From Variovorax sp. V213 (GTDB lineage Bacteria; Pseudomonadota; Gammaproteobacteria; Burkholderiales; Burkholderiaceae_C), in the NCBI RefSeq assembly GCF_041154455.1, contig NZ_AP028664.1, forward strand, positions 2,047,001-2,111,000: DNA of 64,000 nucleotides, given 5' to 3'. The notes below the pieces were generated by a model. The model ran no database searches. It was not told the DNA's origin and was given only the letters and a program-made list of their open reading frames with translations. The position numbers and the translations under genes are program-made. Below are positions 1 to 7,938 of this stretch, in pieces; positions within the stretch are counted from its first letter, which is position 1; every line of letters begins with the position of its first letter.

Positions 1-1
1 C

Positions 2-850
2 TTCATCATCGCCTCGGGCCTCACGCTGGTGTTCGGGCTCATGGACGTGCTCAACTTCGGCCACGGCGTGTTCATTGCGCTCGGCGCCTTCGTGGCCAGC
101 AGCGTGCTCGGCCTGATGGGCGACTGGACGGGTTCGGGCGAGCTTTGGCGCAACCTCGTCGCCGTGTTCCCGGCCATGCTGGTCGCCATGGCGGTGGCGG
201 GCGCGGTGGGACTGGCCTTCGAGCGCTTCATCGTGCGGCCCGTGTACGGCCAGCACCTGAAGCAGATCCTCATCACGATGGGCGGCATGATCATCGGCGA
301 GGAGCTCATCAAGGTGATCTGGGGGCCGGCCCAGGTGCCGCTGCCGCTGCCCGAAGCCTTGCGCGGCTCGCTGCTGATCGGCGACGCGGCCATCAGCAAG
401 TACCGCCTGCTTGCGGTGGCGGTGGGCATCGTGGTGTTCGGCCTGCTCGCATGGACGCTGAGCCGCACCAAGATCGGCCTCTTGATCCGCGCCGGCGTGC
501 AGGACCGCGAGATGGTCGAGTCGCTCGGCTACCGCATCGGCCGGCTGTTCGTCGGCGTGTTCGTGGTGGGCAGTGCGCTGGCCGGGCTGGGCGGCGTGAT
601 GTGGGGGCTGTTCCAGCAGAACCTGGTGCCGCAGATGGGCGCGCAGGTCAACGTGCTGATCTTCATCGTGATCATCATCGGCGGACTGGGCTCGACGGGC
701 GGTGCGCTGATCGGTGCACTGCTGGTGGGGCTCATGACCAACTACATCGGCTTTCTGCTGCCCACGCTCACGCAGTTCGCAAGCATCCTGCTGATGGTGG
801 CCGTGCTGCTGTGGCGCCCGCAGGGCGTGTACCCGGTTGCCAACCGCTGA
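2..850 (+). CDS. livH: Branched-chain amino acid-type ABC transporter permease, LivH family (5' end cut off by window)
   Basis: Inner-membrane permease of an ABC importer of the branched-chain amino acid (HAAT) family. The reading frame is open from base 2, so the start codon lies upstream of the window. The opening residues ASGLTLVFGLMDVLNFGHG are the family's conserved N-terminal membrane segment, and several hydrophobic helices follow, with IIGGLGSTGGALIGALLVG near the C terminus. It ends 16 bases before livM and forms the permease pair with it. The ATPases and binding protein are presumably upstream, since none follows. The substrate cannot be read from the sequence: this family also carries amides, urea and aromatic acids. 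Confidence 0.9.
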   Translation, partial: FIIASGLTLVFGLMDVLNFGHGVFIALGAFVASSVLGLMGDWTGSGELWRNLVAVFPAMLVAMAVAGAVGLAFERFIVRPVYGQHLKQILITMGGMIIGEELIKVIWGPAQVPLPLPEALRGSLLIGDAAISKYRLLAVAVGIVVFGLLAWTLSRTKIGLLIRAGVQDREMVESLGYRIGRLFVGVFVVGSALAGLGGVMWGLFQQNLVPQMGAQVNVLIFIVIIIGGLGSTGGALIGALLVGLMTNYIGFLLPTLTQFASILLMVAVLLWRPQGVYPVANR

Positions 851-866
851 GAAAGAAGAAGCCGCC

Positions 867-1934
867 ATGTTCCTGAAACGACTTCTCTCCAACGACACGC
901 CGAGGAGCCGCCTGCTGGCGCTGCTGCTGGTGGCGCTGTTCATCGCGCTGGCCTTTGCGCCTTTCATCTTCCCGGGCGTGAAGGCGCTCAGCGTCGCGGC
1001 CAAGATCCTGGTGTTCGTGGTGCTGGTCGCAAGCTTCGACCTGCTCCTGGGCTACACCGGCATCGTGAGCTTCGCGCACACCATGTTCTTCGGCATCGGC
1101 GCCTACGGCATCGCCATCTCGGCCACGCGGCTCGGGCCCAGCTGGGGTGCGGTGCTGCTCGGGCTCGGCGCGTCGCTGGCGATCTCGCTCGTGCTCTCGT
1201 TCGCCATCGGGCTGTTCTCGCTGAGGGTGCGCGCGATCTTCTTCGCGATGATCACGCTGGCGGTGGCCTCGGCCTTCCAGACGCTGGCCTCGCAGCTGTC
1301 GGATTTCACGGGCGGCGAAGACGGGCTGACCTTCAAGCTGCCCGAGCTGATCTCGCCGAGCTTCGAGTTCTCCGAAGAACCCTTTCTCGGTGTCTCGCTC
1401 GATGGCCGGCTGCTGTGCTACTACCTGCTGTTCGTGGCTGCGGTGGTGCTGGTGCTCGCGCTGCTGCGCATCGTCAATTCGCCCTTCGGCCGCGTGCTGC
1501 AGGCGATCCGCGAGAACGAGTTCCGCGCGGAGGCCATCGGCTACCGCGTGGTGGTGTACCGCACCACCGCGGCCGTGCTGTCGGCGCTGTTTGCCACGCT
1601 GGCCGGCGCCATGCTCGCGATCTGGCTGCGCTACAACGGGCCCGACACTTCGCTGAGCTTCGAGATCATGATCGACGTGCTGCTGATCGTGGTGATCGGT
1701 GGCATGGGCACGATCTACGGCGCGGCCATCGGCGCGGTGCTGTTCGTGGTGGCGCAAAGCTATTTGCAAGACCTGCTGCGCGTGGGCAGCGAGGCCGCGA
1801 GCGGGCTGCCATGGCTCGCGGCGCTGCTGTCGCCCGACCGGTGGCTTTTGTGGCTGGGGGTGCTGTTCGTGCTCTCGGTCTATTACTTTCCGACCGGCAT
1901 CGTCGGCAAGCTGAGGGCGAGGGCCGCACGATGA
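867..1934 (+). CDS. livM: Branched-chain amino acid-type ABC transporter permease, LivM family
   Basis: Second permease of the importer, 355 aa, with about eight to ten membrane segments. The N-terminal third carries the LivM signature FDLLLGYTGIVSFAHTMFFG, and GGMGTIYGAAIGAVLF lies towards the C terminus. The ATG at 867 is chosen because a purine-rich ribosome site (GAAAGAAGAA) lies just upstream and the protein then begins close to the first membrane helix. The stop codon overlaps the next start as ATGA, so the alpha/beta hydrolase behind it is translationally coupled, which suggests that enzyme acts on the imported compound. Confidence 0.93.
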   Translation: MFLKRLLSNDTPRSRLLALLLVALFIALAFAPFIFPGVKALSVAAKILVFVVLVASFDLLLGYTGIVSFAHTMFFGIGAYGIAISATRLGPSWGAVLLGLGASLAISLVLSFAIGLFSLRVRAIFFAMITLAVASAFQTLASQLSDFTGGEDGLTFKLPELISPSFEFSEEPFLGVSLDGRLLCYYLLFVAAVVLVLALLRIVNSPFGRVLQAIRENEFRAEAIGYRVVVYRTTAAVLSALFATLAGAMLAIWLRYNGPDTSLSFEIMIDVLLIVVIGGMGTIYGAAIGAVLFVVAQSYLQDLLRVGSEAASGLPWLAALLSPDRWLLWLGVLFVLSVYYFPTGIVGKLRARAAR

Positions 1935-2818
1935 GCAACGATCTTCCCGTTCCGGTTTCCCGCTACGCCCAGCTCGCGGGCCGCGAAATCCATTGGCTCG
2001 ACTGGGGCGCGCCCGATGCGCCGGTGGTCATCGCCTGGCATGGCCTTGCGCGCACCTGCCGCGACATGGACGAACTGGCACAGCACTTTGCCGCGCGCGG
2101 CTTCCGCGTGATCTGCCCCGACACCATCGGCCGCGGGCTGAGCCAGTGGAGTCCGGTGCCCGACGAGGAATACCAGCTTTCGTTCTACGCCCGCACGGCC
2201 GCCGCGCTGTGCGACGAACTGCGCCTGGGCCGCGTGCACTGGGTCGGCACCTCCATGGGTGGCGCCATCGGCACGGTCTGCGCGTCGGGCCTGTTCGAGC
2301 CGCGCATGAGGGCGCGCATTGCGAGCCTCACGCTCAACGACAACGCGCCGGAGCTCGCGCAGGCGGCCATCGAGCGCATCCGTGCCTATGCCGGCGACCC
2401 CCCCGCGTTCGACACGGTGGCGGAGCTCGAGCTTTTCTTTCGCACCGTCTACAAGCCCTATGGCTGGCTCAGCGATGCGCAGTGGCGCCGCCTGACCGAA
2501 AGCTCCACGCGCCGCCTGCCCGACGGCCGCGTGACGCCGCACTACGACCCCGCGATGGTCCGTCAGTTCAGCGCGCATGCGAACGACTACCTCATCTGGC
2601 CGCACTACGACGTCATCGAGGTGCCGGTGCTGTGCCTGCGCGGAGCCGAGTCGGACCTGGTGCTGCCTGAGGTCACACTGCAGATGCAGCAAAGGGGGCC
2701 GGGCGCCGCCGGGTTGCTGAAGGTGGTTGAAATCCAGGGGTGCGGCCACGCGCCCGCGCTCAACGTGCCGGAACAACTGGATCTGGTTGAAGGGTTTATC
2801 CGGGCCGCCGGTCGGTAG
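1931..2818 (+). CDS. Alpha/beta hydrolase coupled to the ABC permease pair
   Basis: A 295-aa cytoplasmic alpha/beta-fold hydrolase. The nucleophile elbow GTSMGG places the catalytic serine at about Ser108; the likely acid is Asp242 (in GAESDL) and the histidine His273 (in CGHAPAL). An oxyanion-type HG motif is present in AWHGLARTC near residue 38. No signal peptide is seen. The start is the ATG in the ATGA overlap with livM. Its family (esterases, amidases, C-C hydrolases) is broad and the substrate is unknown. Coupling to a LivHM importer makes an imported ester or amide a reasonable guess, but this is inference. Confidence 0.85.
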   Translation: MSNDLPVPVSRYAQLAGREIHWLDWGAPDAPVVIAWHGLARTCRDMDELAQHFAARGFRVICPDTIGRGLSQWSPVPDEEYQLSFYARTAAALCDELRLGRVHWVGTSMGGAIGTVCASGLFEPRMRARIASLTLNDNAPELAQAAIERIRAYAGDPPAFDTVAELELFFRTVYKPYGWLSDAQWRRLTESSTRRLPDGRVTPHYDPAMVRQFSAHANDYLIWPHYDVIEVPVLCLRGAESDLVLPEVTLQMQQRGPGAAGLLKVVEIQGCGHAPALNVPEQLDLVEGFIRAAGR

Positions 2819-2870
2819 GAGCGCGTCGGCGAGACAATCGCCGCCGATTCCAACCACAAGGATTTACGCC

Positions 2871-3377
2871 ATGGCGCTTTCGATGTACGACCTCTCCGTG
2901 CCGGTCTTCTCCCGCGGGCTCGGCCAGCTCACCCATGTGCTCGAGAAGAGCCTGGCGCACGCCAAGGCCAACGACATCGACCCGGCGACGCTGGTGGACG
3001 CGAGGCTCGCACCCGACATGCTCACCCTGGCCGGCCAGATCCAGCGCGCGAGCGATGCCTCGAAGCTCGGCGTGGCGCGCATCGCGGGCATCACGGCGCC
3101 GAGCTTTCCCGATGAGGAAAAGACCTGCGACGAACTGCTGGCCCGCATCGCGAAGACGCAGGATTTCCTGGCAACCGTGGACCGCGCGCTGATCGACGGC
3201 CAGGAGGAACGCTCCGTCACCATCAAGGCGCGCGAAGGCGAGGCGCATTTCACGGCGCAGCGCTACCTGCTCCAGTTTGCGCTGCCCAATTTCTTCTTCC
3301 ACGTGACCACGGCCTACGGCGTGCTGCGCCACATGGGCATGCCCGTCGGCAAGATGGACTACCTGGGCAGGTTCTGA
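2871..3377 (+). CDS. DUF1993 family protein
   Basis: A 168-aa soluble protein matching the DUF1993 family in length and in its opening (SMYDLSVPVFSRGLGQLTHVL), with the conserved LPNFFFHVTTAYGVLRHMG segment near the C terminus. Such proteins are helical bundles reminiscent of DinB-like folds; their function is not established. The ATG at 2871 gives the usual family length. The last 19 bases overlap the 3' end of the convergent ferrochelatase gene. Confidence 0.85.
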   Translation: MALSMYDLSVPVFSRGLGQLTHVLEKSLAHAKANDIDPATLVDARLAPDMLTLAGQIQRASDASKLGVARIAGITAPSFPDEEKTCDELLARIAKTQDFLATVDRALIDGQEERSVTIKAREGEAHFTAQRYLLQFALPNFFFHVTTAYGVLRHMGMPVGKMDYLGRF

Positions 3378-4408
3378 GCGCCAGCCGCGGCCTGGGTGGG
3401 CCAGCCCGCGAGGTTGCGTTCGGCAATCCCGGTCAGCGCGGTGATCCAGGCCGGGCTGTCGTTGAGGCACGGGATGTAGCTGAAAGCCTCGCCTCCGGCA
3501 TGCATGAAGGCTTCGCGGCCTTCCATCGCAATTTCTTCCAGCGTCTCGAGGCAGTCGGCAGGGAAACCGGGGCACACCACGTCGACCCGCTTGATGCCGC
3601 TCGCGCCGAGTTCGCGCAGGGTCGGTTCGGTATAGGGTTCGAGCCACTTGGCGCGGCCGAAGCGCGACTGGAAGGTAACGCGGTGCCGTGCGGCTGAAAG
3701 GCCGAGCCGCGCTGCGAGCAGGCGCGCGGTTTCGAGGCATTGCGCCTGGTATGGATCACCGAGCGCGATGTTGCGCGCCGGAATGCCGTGGAAGCTCATC
3801 AGGAGCACCTCGCCACGGCCTTCGGTTTTCCAGTGGCGCTCGATGCTTTGCGCAAGCGCCTCGATGTAGGCCGGATCGTCGTGGTACTGGTTGACGAAAC
3901 GGAATTCCGGAATGCGGCGCTGGCGGCTGCTCCAGTCGTTCACCGCATCGATCACGCTGGCCGTGGTGGTGGCCGAATACTGCGGGTAGGCCTGCAGCAC
4001 CAGCACGCGCGCCGCGCCTTCGGCCTGCAGCGTGTCCAGCCGCGAGGCGATCGAGGGGCTGGCATAGCGCATCGCATCGCGCACGGCCACGCGGTGTCCG
4101 CGTTCGCCGAGCCAGCCGGCAAGCAGGGTGGCCTGCTTCTGCGTCCACACTTTCAGCGGCGAGCCTTCGGCCATCCAGATGCTCGCGTACTTGGCGGCCG
4201 ACTTGGCGGGCCGCACGCGCAGGATGATGCCGTGCAGGATCAAGGCCCAGAGCAGCCGGGGAATTTCGACCACGCGCGGGTCGCCGAGAAACTCCGCAAG
4301 ATAGGAACGCACCGCAGCCGTGGTGGGGGCGTCGGGCGAGCCCAGGTTGCACCAGAGTACGGCGGTGCGCGCGGCGATGGAACTGTTGTTCCCGTTGTCT
4401 TGAGGCAT
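3359..4408 (-). CDS. hemH: Ferrochelatase
   Basis: Inserts ferrous iron into protoporphyrin IX, the last step of protoheme synthesis. The protein is 349 aa, within the usual bacterial range. Family marks include VLWCNLGSPDAP at the N terminus, the GSPLKVWTQKQ segment, AYPQYSATTT, and the metal-binding histidine motif LMSFHGIPARN. The C-terminal region carries VVCPGFPADCLETLEEI, typical of HemH. ATG at 4408 is preceded by only 15 bases before the divergent HAD gene, so the two promoters must lie inside or overlap each other's 5' coding region. The 3' end overlaps the convergent DUF1993 gene by 19 bases. Confidence 0.96.
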   Translation of the reverse strand: MPQDNGNNSSIAARTAVLWCNLGSPDAPTTAAVRSYLAEFLGDPRVVEIPRLLWALILHGIILRVRPAKSAAKYASIWMAEGSPLKVWTQKQATLLAGWLGERGHRVAVRDAMRYASPSIASRLDTLQAEGAARVLVLQAYPQYSATTTASVIDAVNDWSSRQRRIPEFRFVNQYHDDPAYIEALAQSIERHWKTEGRGEVLLMSFHGIPARNIALGDPYQAQCLETARLLAARLGLSAARHRVTFQSRFGRAKWLEPYTEPTLRELGASGIKRVDVVCPGFPADCLETLEEIAMEGREAFMHAGGEAFSYIPCLNDSPAWITALTGIAERNLAGWPTQAAAGAQNLPR

Positions 4409-4423
4409 GCGATATTCTCGGGC

Positions 4424-5155
4424 ATGACTTCCGTTTCCACGGCGCTGGCAGGCGCCGAGCCACTCGACATCAAGCGCATCTCGGCGATCTCGCTCGACCT
4501 GGACGACACGCTCTGGCCGATCTGGCCGACCATCGAGCGTGCCGAGACCGTGCTGCAGGAATGGCTGCTGCGCGAAGCACCCAAGACCGCGTCGCTGCTG
4601 CTGAACCCGGGCGTCCTGCGCGAGTTGCGCGAAGCCACCGCCAAGGAGCGTTCGGACCTCGCGCATGATCTGAGCGCGCTGCGCCGCGAATCGATCCGCA
4701 CGGCGCTGAAGCATGCGGGCGAAGACCCGGCGCTGGCGGATCCGGCCTTCGATGCCTTCTTTGCCGAACGCCAGCGCGTGACCTTGTACGACGATGCGCT
4801 GCCGGCCCTCAAGTGGCTCAGCGAACGCTATCCGCTGGTGGCGGTCTCGAACGGCAATGCGGACATCCACCTGACCGGCGTGGGCCGCTGGTTTCGCACC
4901 GCGTTCAATGCGCGCGCCTTCGGCAGCGGCAAGCCGCATGCGCCGATCTTCCGCGCCGCGGCCGCTTCGGTCGGCCTGCTGCCAAAGGACGTGCTGCACG
5001 TGGGCGACGACGCGGAGCTCGACGTGGTCGGCTCGCTCAACGCCGGCATGCAGGCGGCTTGGCTGGTGCGCGACGAGCGGCCCTGGGTGCACGGCGCACG
5101 CCCGCAGCTGATCGTGCCGAACCTGCACGCGCTGTGCGTGGCGCTCGGCGCTTGA
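4424..5155 (+). CDS. HAD-superfamily hydrolase
   Basis: A 243-aa phosphatase-type HAD protein. The four motifs are visible: motif I DLDDTLWP (two aspartates, the first the nucleophile), motif II VSNGN, motif III with the lysine in GSGKPHAPIF, and motif IV VGDDAELDV. A helical cap lies between motifs I and II, as in subfamily I. The substrate is unknown; relatives act on small phosphorylated metabolites such as nucleotides or phosphoglycolate. It is transcribed divergently from hemH and runs towards a NIPSNAP gene on the other strand. Confidence 0.87.
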   Translation: MTSVSTALAGAEPLDIKRISAISLDLDDTLWPIWPTIERAETVLQEWLLREAPKTASLLLNPGVLRELREATAKERSDLAHDLSALRRESIRTALKHAGEDPALADPAFDAFFAERQRVTLYDDALPALKWLSERYPLVAVSNGNADIHLTGVGRWFRTAFNARAFGSGKPHAPIFRAAAASVGLLPKDVLHVGDDAELDVVGSLNAGMQAAWLVRDERPWVHGARPQLIVPNLHALCVALGA

Positions 5156-5164
5156 ATTTCCACC

Positions 5165-5470
5165 TTACGAGAACACCGGCCGGAAGAAGCTGCGCTCGTA
5201 GCTCAGGATGCAGCGGGTGTCCTCGGCGTACCTGAAGGCGGCCTGGCACTCGGGGTCCTGCATCGAATCGACGCGGTACTGTTCGTAGGTTGCGAGGCTC
5301 GGAAAGCTGAACATCGCGAGCGCCACGTTGTTCGCGCCTTCGGACGGCAGGAAGTAGCCGTGGTGCTTTCCTCCGAACTTTTCGACCAGCGGGATCCAGA
5401 GCTTGCCGTAATGCTCGAATTCCTTGAGCTTGTACGGATCGACGATGTAGCGCAGGTAGCAGGTGACCAT
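5165..5470 (-). CDS. NIPSNAP family protein
   Basis: A 101-aa protein of the NIPSNAP type (dimeric alpha/beta-barrel fold). The pattern YLRYIVDPYKLKEFEHYGKLW at the N terminus and the later GKHHGYFLP motif are typical. Bacterial members are small soluble proteins without a firmly known activity. The ATG at 5470 fits the family length. It stands alone behind the small acidic protein gene and is convergent with the HAD gene, with only nine bases between them. Confidence 0.85.
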   Translation of the reverse strand: MVTCYLRYIVDPYKLKEFEHYGKLWIPLVEKFGGKHHGYFLPSEGANNVALAMFSFPSLATYEQYRVDSMQDPECQAAFRYAEDTRCILSYERSFFRPVFS

Positions 5471-5534
5471 GTTTCTTTCCGGGACCGGATGGTTGTGGGG
5501 CGCAGCCTCCGCGGCTGCGGGCTTGTCGGACTTT

Positions 5535-5837
5535 TCAATCCACCGCGAACTGCTCGCGAAACGCAGCGCAGAAGTCGGCCGTGCCGCTGAGTGAGAAGGT
5601 CACGATGTCGAGGTTCGGCTCTTCGCGGGTCTGCTGCAGGTCGAAGTCCCACATTGCGCCATCGTCAAGCGCGCCGCGCGCATCCGGAAAGGCCGCGTCG
5701 GCCCAGGCCAGAACCCGTGCAATCTCGGCCAGCACTTCGCGCGTTTTTTCGGACACGGTCGAGGCCATGGCGTCGAAGGTGCCGTGGCCTTCGGTGTCTT
5801 CGCTGTAGTCGAAATCCAGGTAGCGCAATTCGGTCAT
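5535..5837 (-). CDS. Small acidic hypothetical protein coupled to hpnE
   Basis: A 100-aa acidic protein rich in Asp, Glu and Ala, with no signal peptide or membrane helix. I do not recognise a domain. The start ATG overlaps the hpnE stop codon as ATGA, so it is the last gene of the hpnCDE unit and is probably translationally coupled to it. Being soluble and acidic, it is not an obvious biosynthetic enzyme. Its link to squalene synthesis rests only on gene position. Confidence 0.75.
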   Translation of the reverse strand: MTELRYLDFDYSEDTEGHGTFDAMASTVSEKTREVLAEIARVLAWADAAFPDARGALDDGAMWDFDLQQTREEPNLDIVTFSLSGTADFCAAFREQFAVD

Positions 5838-7102
5838 GGTGATGTCAGTGCGTTGGCGGCGGCCAGTCCGCTCAGGACCGCACCTTCGAGTGTGGCGGGG
5901 TAGGGGCCTTCGGTGTAGTCGCCGCAGGCCTGCAGGCCAGGGGCGATGGCCGAGGGCGGCCGCAAGAGCCCGGGCGTGCAGGCAAAGGTGGCACGCTTCT
6001 CGACCACGGTCTGCACGGGTTGCAGCGCGGTCTGACCGAGTTGGGTCGCGGCCTGTGCCATGGCCTGGTGTTCCAACGCCTCGCGCGGAGTTTCGTTCGC
6101 GCTGACGACCATGGCCAGCACGCCCGCGGGTCCGCCAAGCTGGCCGCGGTCGAACACGAACTGCGCCGGTGCGGTGTGGGGACGGCTGCGCAGTGCCAGC
6201 ATCGGTTCCGCGAGCGGCGTGGCGCCGCGCACATAGACCGTGGCAATGGCCTCGAAGCGCAGCGCCTCGGTGGTCTCGCACCAGCGGTGCGCCGGCAGGT
6301 CCGACAGGCCGGACGCGCGAACGAACCGCGCGGCGTCCCACGGCGCACAGGCCAGGACGACGCGGTCGAAGCGCTCGCCGTCGACCCGCCATGCCACGCC
6401 CTCGGGCCAGATGGCGCGCACGCGGATGCCGACGCGAAGCGTTGCGTCGCGCGTCGCGAGCCACGCCAGGGCCGCGTCGGGAAAAAGCGTGCCGAGGTCC
6501 ACGCGCGGCAGCAGCAGGTCGGCCCCGCCGCTGCCGCTGAAGAGCGCGTCGTGCAGCACCCGCAGGAACACCTCGCCGCTCGATTGATCGACCGGCGTGT
6601 TGAGCGCGGAGACGCACAGCGGCTCGATCAGCTCTTCCATCACGCGCGGCGTGAGGCCGGCGCAGAGCGTGGCAACCGTGGTGCCCGGCTCGCACCGAAA
6701 CCCGCGCAGGCGCCATTGCACGGCGGTGCGCAGCAGGGTGGACTTGTCCCGCCACGTCCAGCCGCGTGCCGTGAAAATGCCGGCCAGCAGATCGAGCGGT
6801 GCAGGCAGCCGCGGCAGCTTCAGGCCGCCGCCATCGGAAAAACGCAGCGAGAGCGGCAGCCGGAGCAGAGCCTGTTCCACATCGACCCCCACCTCGCGCA
6901 TCAGCTTCAAGGTGGCGGTGTAGGCGCCGATGAGGATGTGCTGCCCGTTGTCCAGCGTCAGCCCATGCATGTGGTCGACGCGCCGCGCGCGCCCGCCTGC
7001 CATGTGCGCCGTCTCGAACAGCGTCACGGCATGGCCGAGCCGCGTGGCTTCGACGGCGCAGGCGAGCCCGGCCCAGCCGGCGCCGACAACGGCGGTTTTC
7101 AA
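5834..7102 (-). CDS. hpnE: Hydroxysqualene dehydroxylase HpnE
   Basis: FAD-dependent amine-oxidase-fold enzyme that reduces hydroxysqualene to squalene, the third step of the HpnCDE route from farnesyl diphosphate. The protein is 422 aa and opens with the dinucleotide-binding motif VVGAGWAGLACA, followed by ETAHMAGGRARR. The C-terminal FAD motif is seen in GLQACGDYTEGPYPATLEGAVLSG, with the substrate-side motif SALNTP in the middle. The only start that fits the N-terminal motif is a TTG at 7102, overlapping the hpnD stop as TTGA, which implies coupled translation. No squalene-hopene cyclase gene is in this window. Confidence 0.93.
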   Translation of the reverse strand: MKTAVVGAGWAGLACAVEATRLGHAVTLFETAHMAGGRARRVDHMHGLTLDNGQHILIGAYTATLKLMREVGVDVEQALLRLPLSLRFSDGGGLKLPRLPAPLDLLAGIFTARGWTWRDKSTLLRTAVQWRLRGFRCEPGTTVATLCAGLTPRVMEELIEPLCVSALNTPVDQSSGEVFLRVLHDALFSGSGGADLLLPRVDLGTLFPDAALAWLATRDATLRVGIRVRAIWPEGVAWRVDGERFDRVVLACAPWDAARFVRASGLSDLPAHRWCETTEALRFEAIATVYVRGATPLAEPMLALRSRPHTAPAQFVFDRGQLGGPAGVLAMVVSANETPREALEHQAMAQAATQLGQTALQPVQTVVEKRATFACTPGLLRPPSAIAPGLQACGDYTEGPYPATLEGAVLSGLAAANALTSP

Positions 7103-7938
7103 ATGCGCCCCAGCGCCTGCACTTTCCAAGCCAGCCAGAACTTGCGCACGGGCGTCAGGCTCACGCGCTGGTTCAGCACCTGGAAGTCGTCGCGTTCGAT
7201 CTCGCGCAGCAGCGTGCGGTAGATGCTGGCCATCATGAGGCCGGGCTTTTGCGCACGGCGGTCCACGGCGGGCAGCAGGGCGAGGGCTTCGTCGTACGCC
7301 GCGTGCGCGCGCTGGGCCTGGAACTTCATGAGCGCCACGAAACGTTCCGAATGCACGCGGTTGAGAATCTCGTGCGCCTTGACGTCGAACTTCTGCAGTT
7401 CGTTCACGGGCAGGTAGATGCGGCCGCGCAGCGCGTCTTCGCCAACGTCGCGAATGATGTTGGTGAGCTGCAGTGCCAGCCCCAGCTTGTGCGCATAGGC
7501 GGTGGTCTGCGGATCGGTCTGGCCGAAGATGCGCGCCGCGACTTCGCCCACCACACCCGCCACCAGATGGCAGTAGCGCGCGAGGCCGGGAAAGTCGAGG
7601 TAGCGGGTCTGGTCGAGGTCCATCTGGCAGCCGTCGATCACCTCGTTGAGCTGCCTGGGCTCGATGCCGTAGGCGGCTGCATGCGGCACCAGGGCTTGCA
7701 TCACGGGGTGGCGCGGCGGGCCGGAGAAAGACTGCGCCACCTCGGTGCGCCACCAGGCGAGCTTGGTGGCCGCCACGCCGGGGTCGCTGACCTCGTCGAC
7801 CACGTCGTCGATCTCGCGGCAGAAGGCATAGAACGCCGTGATCGCGGCACGCCGCGGCTTGGGAAGAAACAGGAACGCGTAATAGAAACTGCTGCCCGAG
7901 GCGGCGGCCTTGTCTTGTACGTATTGCTCGGGAGTCAT
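7099..7938 (-). CDS. hpnD: Presqualene diphosphate synthase HpnD
   Basis: Condenses two farnesyl diphosphates into presqualene diphosphate. The 279-aa protein belongs to the squalene/phytoene synthase fold. The two Mg-binding aspartate-rich motifs are visible: FCREIDDVVDEV near residue 40 and NIIRDVGEDALRGRIYLP near residue 165. The start ATG overlaps the hpnC stop (ATGA), and its own stop overlaps hpnE, so all three enzymes are made from one message. It resembles phytoene synthase CrtB, but the HpnC and HpnE neighbours decide for HpnD. Confidence 0.94.
   Translation of the reverse strand: MTPEQYVQDKAAASGSSFYYAFLFLPKPRRAAITAFYAFCREIDDVVDEVSDPGVAATKLAWWRTEVAQSFSGPPRHPVMQALVPHAAAYGIEPRQLNEVIDGCQMDLDQTRYLDFPGLARYCHLVAGVVGEVAARIFGQTDPQTTAYAHKLGLALQLTNIIRDVGEDALRGRIYLPVNELQKFDVKAHEILNRVHSERFVALMKFQAQRAHAAYDEALALLPAVDRRAQKPGLMMASIYRTLLREIERDDFQVLNQRVSLTPVRKFWLAWKVQALGRI

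Noticed and set aside
768..1769. Long minus-strand frame opposite livH and livM
   Set aside because: Its His/Gln/Arg-rich translation lacks domains, and the plus strand encodes clear membrane permeases.
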